A stretch of 64,000 nucleotides of DNA, taken from positions 23,002,001 through 23,066,000 of the forward strand of contig CM060734.1 of assembly GCA_030704615.1 (NCBI GenBank), given 5' to 3'. This stretch comes from Takakia lepidozioides (lineage: Eukaryota; Streptophyta; Takakiopsida; Takakiales; Takakiaceae). A program made the translations under genes and the position numbers. How positions within the stretch are numbered: the stretch's first letter is position 1; each line of letters opens with the position of its first letter. Below are positions 11,701 through 22,024 of this stretch, piece after piece. The notes under the pieces are model-generated. The model was not told where the DNA came from, did no database searches, and saw nothing but the letters and a program-made list of their open reading frames with translations.

Positions 11701-12905
11701 GAACTTTGGCTTTTCAGTCTTCACAGGAGGTGCAGGAGATGCCAATGATACAAGAGCCAGTACCACCAGCACCACAACAAGTCACTGTACCAGTAGCTGA
11801 ACCTGTTGTTACTACAACCACACCACAGCCACCACAGCCTGAGGTATGGGGCAATGCTGTTTTTAACCCACCTAAAACTCCAGCTGCAAGGGAGTACAGT
11901 AGGGCTATGATTATGCCCTTCAACCAAATTCCCATCATGTTGGATTTGGCTTGGAAAGAATTTAGTCCTCCGCAGTCATTCGCACATTACTACCAAATCA
12001 TGCGTATTTGGCTGCCAGTGGCAACTAGGACTAAAGTTCTTCCGAACAATCGACATATTGAGGATCATCACTTTGCACAATACTGGCATGAGGCAAGTAC
12101 AATGTTGAAGGAATTAATTGCCTTCCAAGTTGTACATGGACTCATTTATACCAAGACCAAGGTAGCAAGTATTGTCATGGGATGCAGGTTATACTACGCT
12201 ACTTGTTTTCTGGTACGTTATCACATTGAGCAGCATAAGATGCAATCGCGCTTTCTGAGTTATTCCAGTGGAGATCATTGGGTCTTACCTTCAGTACCAC
12301 CTCATATGTACCTATATGAGGCAAAAGTTATGATGCAAAAGGATTCTCAAATTCGTTCATGGTTTCAAGCGGCCTGGAACAATTTGTCAACACAGAAATT
12401 CGGCATTGATGATATTTTCTATAAGGGACATGTGGCATGGAAATACTTGCACGGTGCACAAGTAATTGGTACCCCACTCACCTGGACAGACAAGGAGCTC
12501 AAGTGTCTTCACCAATTTTGCTGTTCAGCATTTACAGCAAGTTGTAAAATATAAACTTCCAGACATGGTAGGACAACATTGTATGCCCCAGAGGATTCCA
12601 CAAAAAGTTCGACAATTAAAACACCTGAGAGGCGATGAGGATTCTGATACAACTGTTTCTTCAGCGGATTCTTTTGACATGGGATAAGACTATGCAATAC
12701 AGATGGCAGAGAAGAAGCGACGGGGATCTCCTATGCCTGAAAGGTTACCTCGATATCAGCCTCCAGAGGGCCTCACTTATCCGGGTAGTGTTCAAACATC
12801 TCCGTCAACCAGTGACAGACCTCGGGCTCGTACACACAGTCCGCCACGAAACTCTCAACGTCAGAAAGGTGCTCACTCACAAGGTTTGCTAATCGCAATC
12901 AGTAA
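8748..12905 (+). pseudogene. Long post-integrase ORF (ORF3), Element 1, broken
   Basis: Element-encoded protein of about 1,300 residues located between integrase and the 3' LTR, in pieces (8748-8954, 8884-9497, 9501-10314, 10335-11465, 11568-12687 and 12703-12912). The start MDTW is shared with Element 2 (28316). The N-terminal part contains segments such as GVELVITPLYLQQLFRLPAG. These are reminiscent of plant mobile/transposon-associated domains (plant mobile domain or Transposase_32-like), which is a weak analogy. The middle (10700-11400) is a long Gln/Glu-rich coiled coil. The tail is Ser/Arg/Pro-rich. No signal peptide or membrane helix is evident, so it is not a classical envelope protein. 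Confidence 0.65.
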
Positions 12906-12926
12906 ACCGTGAGGACACGACTTTTT

Positions 12927-12943
12927 GAGAGGGGAAGGGGTAA
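12927..12943 (+). other. Polypurine tract of Element 1
   Basis: GAGAGGGGAAGGGG followed by TAA directly before the 3' LTR. It is the expected plus-strand primer. Element 2 has the same feature at 32499-32516. Confidence 0.85.
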
Positions 12944-13893
12944 TGTTAGAGGATTGTCTGGGACTTAGACACTTATACGGGATCTGTAGGGTACCCTTAA
13001 TTTTTGCACAGACTGAGATCAACAGGAGCCTTAGGGGTGACAGCAGCGCACTGTAGAAGGGGGTTACACAGTCCATCACAGCCAACACAGCCCGTCACAG
13101 TCCTCACAGCCGACACAGCCAACACAGCCCGTCACAGTCGTCACAGCCGACACAGCCATCACAGCCAACACAGCCAGTCACAGCCCGTCACAGTTTCACA
13201 CAGCCAGTCACAGCTTGACACAACTGTCACGACCATAGGGAACGGAGAGCAGGACAGGGAACGACTGTGGGGAACAACACCTGCAAATGGAACATGTTAG
13301 TTCACGGACGACGGTTAGTGAGGGAAACGGTTAGAGCCACGGGTAGGAAGATAAAGGGAGAAGCAAGGACTGAGAAGGGGATTATTATTCTTGGAAGCAC
13401 GTCAGGGGGAGGACTTCTTGGTCGTGGATAGAGGGGATCGGGCGGAGGAGAGCAAGAATGGAAGCAAGCATGGAGAGCACGGTGAAGGAGGAGAGATGAT
13501 TAGTAGATGCTTGTTATATGCAAAGCTGTAGTGATATTGTAAAGCAGATTAGAGACACAATGGCTTCGGCCTGATACCTGATAAATCATAATCTGATACT
13601 TATACGATATAATCACACTGTGTAGAGAGATCTGAGTGAAGCTGTGGAATGAATGGATGAGTTGAAGGAATCCGATAGATTGATGAAGCAAACTGATACT
13701 TAATTATCAATGGTAAGGTAGCTAACATGAATATGGAAAGGGAAAACAAATAGGAAACACCCCCATGATACACTAGCTGTAGGTCATGACTGATTGTTCT
13801 GAGCGGGTTGAGTACTTAGAGATTTCCAACTCTTCTATCTTGGAGTTTCCGCCTCGGATAGCGAAGGGATGGGTGAGTAAAAGCCGCGCGACA
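12944..13893 (+). repeat. 3' LTR of Element 1
   Basis: A 950-bp direct repeat of 613-1576, starting TGTTAGAGGA and ending GCGCGACA, followed at once by the GCCCC target duplication. The ATG frame seen at 1469 is also present here (13786) but runs into flanking DNA. Confidence 0.93.
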
Positions 13894-13898
13894 GCCCC
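13894..13898. repeat. Target-site duplication of Element 1, right (GCCCC)
   Basis: Exact match to 608-612. It fixes both ends of Element 1. Confidence 0.9.
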
Positions 13899-14132
13899 GC
13901 ACGGCGCCGAGCCCGCGACATTTTTTTGCAACGTCCCGGCATCGCAATCCCCCGCTGCGACATCATTAGGACGCCCAGCCGTCATAAGGTGGCATGAAGG
14001 GGGAAAGAGGGCCCTCGTTGCGACGGATTTTTTTTTCTTGCGGACGCCCCGGCGTCGGAAATCCAATTTAGTTTTTTTTTGATTTTATTTTTAGACGTTG
14101 CGACGCCGGCGTCGCAAAAAGTGTCACTAAGG

Positions 14133-15338
14133 AACTGGAAAATGGCAGGTGAGAGAGAGAGAGAGAGAGAGTGTACAGAAACCACTAAGTACACTGGTCA
14201 AGAATAGAGAGGGAAGATACTATGTCTTGTCGGGACATGGACAAGACCAAACAAGGTCTTTGTCAAATTAACGACAAATCAGCCTCAAACAAGGCACTAT
14301 CTAACTTCACTTCCATAGGCAGTATCTTAACTGATAAAAAACTCATGTCATCTCCTGAAAAACACATGAATAATTGGGTGGGAGGGTGGGATTTCCAAGA
14401 CAACCATCACCCTAGATTCAGAATATGTCATTCATCATTGAAGGAGTCTTGTTTTCTTATAAAACAATCGGGACCAACACCACCTTGGTACATACCACAT
14501 CAGCATAAACACTTGAGCCTTTAAGAATGAGTTGCAGGTGTTGCAATTCCAAGAGCCCAGCCTGATAATGTAGACCAGCCAGCATGCTATGTCTATGTTC
14601 CATGAATGCACAAAGGTCTGGATCTGGTTTTCCAATCATCTCTCCAAAACTCAATCAGAGTGGAGTGCTACAATGAGCATAATCAGAACTTTATAGACAA
14701 CACCAACTCCAAAGGGTATTCCAAAAGGCTAGTTTGATAAGTTAAACCAGCCCATGTGTATTTTGAAAAAGCCCACAAGACCACTGCTTGGTATTCTTCC
14801 AAGTCAAGTACTGATTGGTACTTTCCAAGTCAAACATAGTAAAATTGAACCTGTTTCAAATTCAAAGGATGGTTCCAATGGCATCGCTTGGCAACCTTAA
14901 AACAGGTGTTATGTAATCTGAAAAGCCCATCATCACGCCAGCTGCTTGGTAATCTCTAAGTTAAAACAGTGTAACCAGGGCTGTTTTAATTTAGAACTCT
15001 GACCTCAATGTTCAAAAACTACCGCTTGGTACTTACCGTGTTAAATCAGCATAAGAAGGCCTATCTTAAGCATCATTGGATAGCTTATAAGGTCTGGAGA
15101 TGGTACTCCAGCACCATATCAAAATGTAGCCGAAGCTCAGACTGGTATCATGCCAGAAAACTGATTTACAATCGGGTCGAAAACCCCACTAATTGGTGCC
15201 AAAGTTCAGACTGGTATCTACAGAAAAAAACTGACTTATAATCAGGTTACAACCCATAAAAACCAAAAAGGATTAAGGTGAGAGGCCGAATCGTATCAGA
15301 TGCCCCACTGAAGCAGTATGTAGCGTCAATCGTCACCA
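14133..15338. repeat. 1.2-kb duplicated segment, copy A
   Basis: Nearly the same sequence recurs in the same orientation at 33944-35164, including a GA-microsatellite near its start (14151-14171). No protein-coding frame is conserved between the copies and no RNA gene is recognised. The two copies flank the 1.8-kb tandem array, so the whole block may be a segmental duplication or an old element interior. Confidence 0.8.
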
Positions 15339-15936
15339 TCGCCAAGTCCTTTGATCATCTGCAAACTGAAAAAAATACACATCAAGTGAAGACCCTCACT
15401 GTGCCGTCCCAAAAACCACCACATCAAGATGTGTGTTAGTGAGGATGCACGAGGTGAGTAAGCAGGTCTTCACAGTTGCTATCCATGTTCCAACATGCAA
15501 TAAATTGATCAAAGTAAAACATGGATGCGACACCACAAAGAACTTTAATCGTTTGTGGAGTGGGACGTTGCGGCATTTCAACACCTGAATCTCAAGAGAT
15601 CACAGCAGAATGCAACAAATTGGGATACTTGAGGACAAATTGCATATTTACAAAGTGCACGATACTTCCCCCATCACCTTATGAGCGCTGCTGCTTCATG
15701 AATAAGAAAGATTGCATGCAAACACAGCAGTAGGTCATTTGCCAGTGCGGGAAACGGAAGGGCCTGCCGCCATCGCGCAAGAAAAAACAAAATGCACGCG
15801 GATCGTGATGCTCGAGCACTCAGCTCAGCCGCCATCGCGCAGGAAAAAACAAAATGCACGCGGATCGTGATGCTCGAGCACTTAGCTCAGCTGCCATCGC
15901 CATACCTCCAGAGAAAACAAGCACGAGTATCGTGCC
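15339..15936. repeat. Spacer with a short tandem duplication
   Basis: Mostly unassigned. At about 15785-15915 there are two tandem copies (about 66 bp) of a segment starting AAAAAACAAAATGCACGCGG and containing CTCGAGCACT. The same segment occurs once inside each full 1.8-kb unit (17274 and 19092), so the array boundary has been copied into the flank. Confidence 0.6.
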
Positions 15937-17749
15937 GTGCTTAGGGTAGAGAGGCGGTTAGCAAACCATCCCGTGATTTCATGCATTGGGATGAAATTTT
16001 GCACTCTTCATTAGAGTACATCGTTAGGGTAACATCCAGGATGGATGTAATCCGTCATGGATGAAGATTGCAGCTACATCCTTAGGGTAAAGCTCAAGAC
16101 AACAATTCAACCAGTTAGGGATTATACCTGGCATATTTTTCATCCGGTATGGATGAAATTCAAAACATATTCCATCAGGGATTAGAAAGAAGGTATTTCC
16201 AAACCAGGTAGGCTTAGGAAAATTTTTGTTAATCCCAAACAGATAATTGGAGAGAGGAGAGAGGGGGGGCGCCCACCATCCAACCCCTGGCATGGCAGTC
16301 CCTTATGGAGTGAGTGTGGTGTGCACTCACCCCCGTAAGGGAGTGCATAACAGACCCATTCTCATAAGGCTCTCCCTCTACAATGTAGTTCTATCCTTGG
16401 ACTTGAATACCAAAAAGATAAAAGGTCTACATTCTCTCTGCCCTCAGATCACGAGTGAACATTGGCATAGCATAAATCAAACTTGGCAAGAATAGAGTCA
16501 TGCGTTTCCATGTTACCTCTTATCTTGTCAACGAGCTCTTGTAAAGAAGTAGAGACCAAGGAAGATCTCCGTGCGATGTAGTTTTATCTTTGGTTAAAAA
16601 GCTACAGTCTCTGCTTCCCAAGTCAAGAGAAAATATGGACAAAACATTCATATAGCTGGGCACGCAAGAGTTCAGAAATTACAGGTGTTCTTCAACCGAT
16701 GGCAGTAAATTACTGCACATTTTTCCACCATATCAGCCAACTTTATGGTTAGAACCGTTTTTCCAAAGGTATGAATAAGAACTTGTGTTCTTCAGCCAGT
16801 GGCATTAGTCTACTGCCCGTGATTCACAACATGAACATGTGAATAAGAACATTGGCAACAATCTGCTGCCCATCTTTTCACCATATCAGCCAGCTTTATG
16901 GTTTAAAACCAGATTTCCTTAAGGTATGGAAAAAGGACATATCACGTTACACCTGGGCATTTTTTAGTGGTGCTATAACGAGCAAACCCACATCCAGGAG
17001 AAGTATTAAAGCCCACGAGTAGGGAAGGCTTTTCATCATAAGGGATCTGATGCTGACATAAGGCATCAACTACAGGTTACCAGTTAACAGGAGTAATGTG
17101 CATTGATCGGATCATGTTAGAAGGTGTACACACATACTCTAACAGGCTGTTTTACCCGGGCCTAGCTCATAATATCAGTATGCAAGAACCCTTAGATGTT
17201 CTTCAAGTAATATCAGCGATGCCTTTCTCTCGTTGTCCAATCCGCCAACAAATTTTTGTTGGAGAGGATCATCATGCACGCGGATCGTGATGCTCGAGCA
17301 CTTAGCTCAGCCGCCATCGCCATCTTCCAGAGAAAACAAGCACGAGATCTTTACGGAGCTGGTAGTACCCGCCCACAATTCTCTGTTGGTTTCCAAATTG
17401 CAGCACTCTTTATAGAGGGCTCGTCTCTCAGCTATCTTGAGTTTAATCTCATTAGTCCACCAATTAACTGCTCTACCGCAGACAATTAGTTTCCTCCCAA
17501 TGATCTTGTCAGCCACGGAGGAAACGAAACTCTCGCAAGAGTCCACTGCTCTTTCGACTTCATTTCTTGCGTTAACAGAGCGTGACTGAAGTTCTTGGAG
17601 TGATTGGACAAAATGAGGGAGAGCCTCTTTCAAGGCCTGGACGTACTCAGCCTTGACCTCCTCATTGTGATATTTTCTATGCGCCACTTCCGAATGGAAC
17701 GTTCACAGATCTCTGGTGGTGGGAAAACACCTTTTGATCTCAGTATGCC
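15937..17749. repeat. 1.8-kb tandem repeat, unit 1
   Basis: The unit begins at GTGCTTAGG and recurs at 17750 and 19575 (periods 1813 and 1825 bp). It contains runs of GGATG-type words (ACATCCAGGATGGATGTAATCC) near 16030. The last about 440 bp hold a minus-strand LINE fragment. Apart from that fragment, no conserved coding frame is seen. Confidence 0.9.
17307..17687 (-). pseudogene. LINE (non-LTR retrotransposon) fragment, unit 1
   Basis: A minus-strand frame whose product contains WWTNEIKLKIAERRALYKE and a downstream W-A-x-Y/T motif. This matches the linker between the endonuclease and reverse transcriptase of L1/Jockey-like LINEs. No endonuclease or RT core is present, so it is a short dead fragment. 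A better preserved copy is in unit 2. Confidence 0.55.
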
Positions 17750-19574
17750 GTGCTTAGGGTAGAGAGGCGGTTAGCAAACCATCCCGTGATTTCATGCATT
17801 GGGATGAAATTTTGCACTTCATTAGAGTTACATCCGTTAGGGTAACATCCAGGATGGATGTAATCCGTCATGGATGAAGAATTGCAGGCTACATCCTTAG
17901 TGGTAAAGCTCAAGACAACAATTCAACCAGTTAGGGATTATACCTGGCATATTTTTCATCCGGTATGGATGAAATTCAAAACATATTCCATCAGGGATTA
18001 GAAAGAAGGTATTTCCAAACCAGGTAGGCTTAGGAAAATTTTGTTAATCCCAAACAGATAATTGGAGAGAGGGAGAGAGGGGGCGCCCACCATCCAACCC
18101 CTGGCATGGCAGTCCCTTATGGAGTGAGTGTGGTGTGCACTCACCCCGTAAGGGAGTGCATAACAGACCCATTCTCATAAGGCTCTCCCTCTACAATGTA
18201 GTTCTATCCTTGGACTTGAATACCAAAAAGATAAAAGGTCTACATTCTCTCTGCCCTCAGATCACGAGTGAACATTGGCATAGCATAAATCAAACTTGGC
18301 AAGAATATAGAGTCATGCGTTTTCCATGTTACCTCTTATCTTGTCAACGAGCTCTTGTAAAGAAGTAGAGACCAAGGAAGGATCTCCGTGCGATGTAGTT
18401 TTATCTTTGGTTAAAAAGCTACAGTCTCTGCTTCCCAAGTCAAGAGAAAATATGGACAAAACATTCATATAGCTGGGCACGCAAGAGTTCAGAAATTACA
18501 GGTGTTCTTCAACCGATGGCAGTAAATTACTGCACATTTTTCCACCATATCAGCCAACTTTATGGTTAGAACCGTTTTTCCAAAGGTATGAATAAGAACT
18601 TGTGTTCTTCAGCCAGTGGCATTAGTCTACTGCCCGTGATCACAACATGAACATGTGAATAAGAACATTGGCAACAATCTGCTGCCCATCTTTTCACCAT
18701 ATCAGCCAGCTTTATGGTTTTAAAACCAGATTTCCTTAAGGTATGGAAAAAGGACATATCACGTTACACCTGGGCATTTTTTTAGTGGTGCTATAAAGAG
18801 CAAACCCACATCCAGGAGAAGTATTAAAGCCCACGAGTAGGGAAGGCTTTTCATCATAAGGGATCTGATGCTGACATAAGGCATCAACTACAGGTTACCA
18901 GTTAACAGGAGTAATGTGCATTGATCGGATCATGTAGAAGGTGTACACACATACTCTAACAGGCTGTTTTACCCGGGCCTAGCTCATAATATCAGTATGC
19001 AAGAAACCCTTAGATGTTCTTCAAGTAATATCAGCGATGCCTTTCTCTCGTTGTCCAATCCGCCAACAAATTTTTGTTGGAGAGGATCATCATGCACGCA
19101 GATCGTGATGCTCGAGCACTTAGCTCAGCCGCCATCGCCATCTTCCAGAGAAAACAAGCACGAGATCTTTACGGAGCTGGTAGTACCTCGCCCACAATTC
19201 TCTGTTGGTTTCCAAATTGCAGCACTCTTTATAGAGGGCTCGTCTCTCAGCTATCTTGAGTTTAATCTCATTAGTCCACCAATTAACTGCTCTACCGCAG
19301 ACAATTAGTTTCCTCCCAATGATCTTGTCAGCCACGGAGGAAACGAAACTCTCGCAAGAGTCCACTGCTCTTTCGACTTCATTTCTTGCGTTAACAGAGC
19401 GTGACTGAAGTTCTTGGAGTGATTGGACAAAATGAGGGAGAGCCTCTTTCAAGGCCTGGACGTACTCAGCCTTGACCTCCTCATTGTGATATTTTTCTAT
19501 GCGCCACTTCCGAATGGAACGTTTCACAGATCTCTTGGTGGTGGGAAAACACCTTTTGATCTCAGTATCGTGCC
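17750..19574. repeat. 1.8-kb tandem repeat, unit 2
   Basis: A full-length copy of 15937-17749, differing by scattered single-base changes and 1-2-base indels, with the same internal order and LINE fragment. Confidence 0.9.
19120..19527 (-). pseudogene. LINE fragment, unit 2
   Basis: A 135-codon minus-strand frame, the longer version of the fragment at 17307-17687. It has heptad-like helical residues (EVKAEYVQALKEALPHFVQSL), then WWTNEIKLKIAERRALYKE and WARYYQLRKDLV. It fits the endonuclease-RT linker of a LINE. It was amplified with the tandem unit rather than by its own retrotransposition. Confidence 0.6.
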
Positions 19575-20464
19575 GTGCTTAGGGGAGAGAGGCGGTTAGC
19601 AAACCATCCCGTGATTTCATGCATTGGGATGAAATTTTGCACTTCATTAGAGTTACATCCTCTTAGGTTTACATCCGTTAGGGTAACATCCAGGATGGAT
19701 GTAATCCGTCGTGGATGAAGAATTGCAGGCTACATCCTTAGTGGTAAAGCTCAAGACAACAATTCATCCAGTTAGGGATTATACCTGGCATATTTTTCAT
19801 CCGGTATGGATGAAATTCAAAACATATTCCATCAGGGATTAGAAAGAAGGTATTTCCAAACCAGGTAGGCTTAGGAAAATTTTTGTTAATCCCAAACAGA
19901 TAATTGGAGAGAGGGAGAGAGGGGGCGCCCACCATCCAACCCCTAGCATGGCAGTCCCTTATGGACTGAGTGTGGTATGCACTCACCCCGTAAGGGAGTG
20001 CATACCAGACCCATTCTCATAAGGCTCTCCCTCTACAATGTAGTTCTATCCTTGGACTTGAATACCAAAAAGATAAAAGATCTACATTCTTTCTGCCCTT
20101 AGATCACGAGTGAACATTGGCATAGCATAAATCAAACTTGGCAAGAATATAGAGTCATGCGTTTTCCATGTTACCTCTTATCTTGTCAACGAGCTCTTGT
20201 AAAGAAGTAGAGACCAAGGAAGGATCTCCGTGCGATGTAGTTTTATCTTTGGTTAAAAAGCTACAGTCTCTGCTTCCCAAGTCAAGAGAAAATATGGACA
20301 AAACATTCATATAGCTGGACACGCAAGAGTTCAGAAATTACAGGTGTTCTTCAACCGATGGCAGTAAATTACTGCACATTTTTCCACCATATCAGCCAAC
20401 TTTATGGTTAGAACCGTTTTTCCAAAGGTATGAATAAGACCTTGTGTTCTTCAGCCAGTGGCAG
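19575..20464. repeat. 1.8-kb tandem repeat, unit 3, left part
   Basis: The third unit, cut at GGCAG by Element 2. Its sequence resumes at 33372. Confidence 0.88.
20460..20464. repeat. Target-site duplication of Element 2, left (GGCAG)
   Basis: Matched exactly at 33372-33376. Confidence 0.9.
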
Positions 20465-21416
20465 TGTTAGAGGGCTACTTGGGACTTAGACGCTTTTACG
20501 GGTTCTATGGGGTACCCTTAATTTTTGCGCAGACTGAGACCAACATGAGCCTTAGGGGTGACACAGCCCGACACAGCCACACAGCCCGACACAGCTTGAC
20601 ACAGCCCGCCACAGCTTCGCACAGCCAGTCACAACCAGTCACAACCAACACAGCCCGACACAGCTCGCCACAGCTTCGCACAGCCAGTCATAGCCAACAC
20701 AGCCCGACACAGCCCACCACAGCTTCGCACAGCCGACACAGCCCGACACAACCAGTCACAGCCCGACACAGCCTTACACAGCCAATCACAGCTCGACACA
20801 GCTTGATACAGCCTGTCACAGTACATAGAGAACAATTATCATTGGCAGGGAACGACTGTGAGGGATGACGGTTAATTAGTTAGGTGGTTAGAACAGCTTG
20901 GGGTAGATAAGGAGAGGGGCAACGGAAAGAAGGACACTTCACGGGGGAACGCTTCATGGTCATGGAGGAGAGGAGATTAGGCGGAGAGCAAGAATGAGAG
21001 CACGGAGTAGGAGGAGAGATGAACAGTAGATGCTTTACTTCATGCAGAGCTGTAGTGATACTATAGGGCGGATTAGAGTCACTTGACATTGGCCTAGTAC
21101 CTGATAAATCGTAATCTGATACTTATTGGATACAAGCACACTGTGTAGAGAGACATGAGTGAAGCTATGAAATGAATGCATGATTAACTGGAACTAAGAA
21201 GATACTGAAGCAAACTGATGCTTCAGTATCAGATAAGGTAAATTGATAACATGAAGGCAAGAAGGAATACAAAGGGGAAGCACAACCATGATTCACTAGC
21301 TGCAGGTCATGACTGATTGTACTGAGCGGGCTGAGTGCTTAGAGATATCCAACTCTTATATCTTAGAGTTTCCACCTCGGATAGCGAAGGGATGGGTGAG
21401 TAAAAGCCGCTCGACA
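20465..21416 (+). repeat. 5' LTR of Element 2
   Basis: A 952-bp LTR starting TGTTAGAGGG and ending TCGACA. Its CACAGCC tract (about 20560-20822) is roughly 90 bp longer than in its 3' partner; the rest is nearly identical. Confidence 0.92.
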
Positions 21417-22004
21417 TTTGGCGACCATACTGGGGAACTAAGTCTTGAACAACCAGATGTGACAGACATCTGGTGGGATCATGGTGGTTGGAGAATTAAA
21501 TAATTTGATGTGAATCAAATTCCGTGTGAAACTGAGAAGGAAAGATTGTCTAAACGATTCTTTTAGAGGTTCTTGGAATTGCCAGACGGTTGTAAAGAAA
21601 ACATTCTTAAAAGAGTGCATGATGCTGACCCTGAGTGGGGTCTGGAGAAGGGAGTGATAAAGATTTATCAGGTGGCCTGTAGAGGAAGAGCACGTTGGTT
21701 ACCAACACTGGTTTATGTGATAGCGTTGCTATCCATTAAGCGAGTAGAGTTTGAAGGCTGGGAGGAATGGAAGGTGAATGTTTATACTCATATGCATGAA
21801 GAGCTTGTACTGGTAAAGAATTGGATTCCAAAGGATATTCTGTGGATCAAACTCACACTAAGAACAGCTTTCCAGACTTGTTTGCCATATGGTTATATGG
21901 TAACGGAGACTTCTAGTATAGCCAAGGGTGCATTGAAGCTTGAAAGAAACCCATGCATATACAAGAGATACTACAGAAGAGAGTTTTGGTTATTGCCACA
22001 TTAA
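21309..22004 (+). pseudogene. Upstream ORF of Element 2, two stops
   Basis: The counterpart of 1469-2164. It starts at ATG 21309 in the LTR and crosses the primer site. Two codons are turned into stops compared with Element 1: GAA to TAA at 21501, and CAA to TAG near 21565. The rest stays in the same frame and is highly similar, ending FWLLPH as in Element 1. Unknown function; not an envelope or known gag domain. Confidence 0.6.
21419..21436 (+). other. Primer-binding site of Element 2
   Basis: TGGCGACCATACTGGGGA two bases after the LTR, identical to Element 1. Confidence 0.7.
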
Positions 22005-22024
22005 AGAAATGAAAGACATGGGAC

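Larger units (their letters stand above)
613..13893 (+). mobile_element. Element 1: complete Ty3/gypsy LTR retrotransposon
   Basis: A 13,281-bp element bounded by near-identical LTRs that begin TGTTAGAGGA and end GACA. It is flanked by the perfect 5-bp target duplication GCCCC (608-612 and 13894-13898). It has a primer-binding site directly after the 5' LTR and a purine tract directly before the 3' LTR. The coding order is upstream ORF, gag with three CCHC knuckles, aspartic protease, RT, RNase H, integrase, then a long extra ORF. RT before integrase defines Ty3/gypsy. No chromodomain is seen after integrase. Every long frame is broken by indels relative to Element 2. Confidence 0.95.
563..14126 (+). 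mobile_element. GC-rich CACTA-like element split by Element 1
   Basis: The left end (563-612) starts CACTACAGCAAA followed by a G run and GCGAC. The same type of start, CACTACTGCAAA plus a G run, is seen at 38510. The right part (13894-14126) is rich in GCGACGCC/GGCGTCGC words and ends near AAAAAGTG at 14123. Element 1 occupies 613-13893 between them. CACTA transposons have CACTA ends and repeated subterminal motifs, which fits. No matching 3-bp target duplication is clear and no transposase is present, so this would be a non-autonomous or decayed copy. Confidence 0.35.

Noticed and set aside
20458-20868. 136-codon Ser/His/Gln-rich ORF
   Set aside because: It lies in the CACAGCC tract of an LTR and is low-complexity only.
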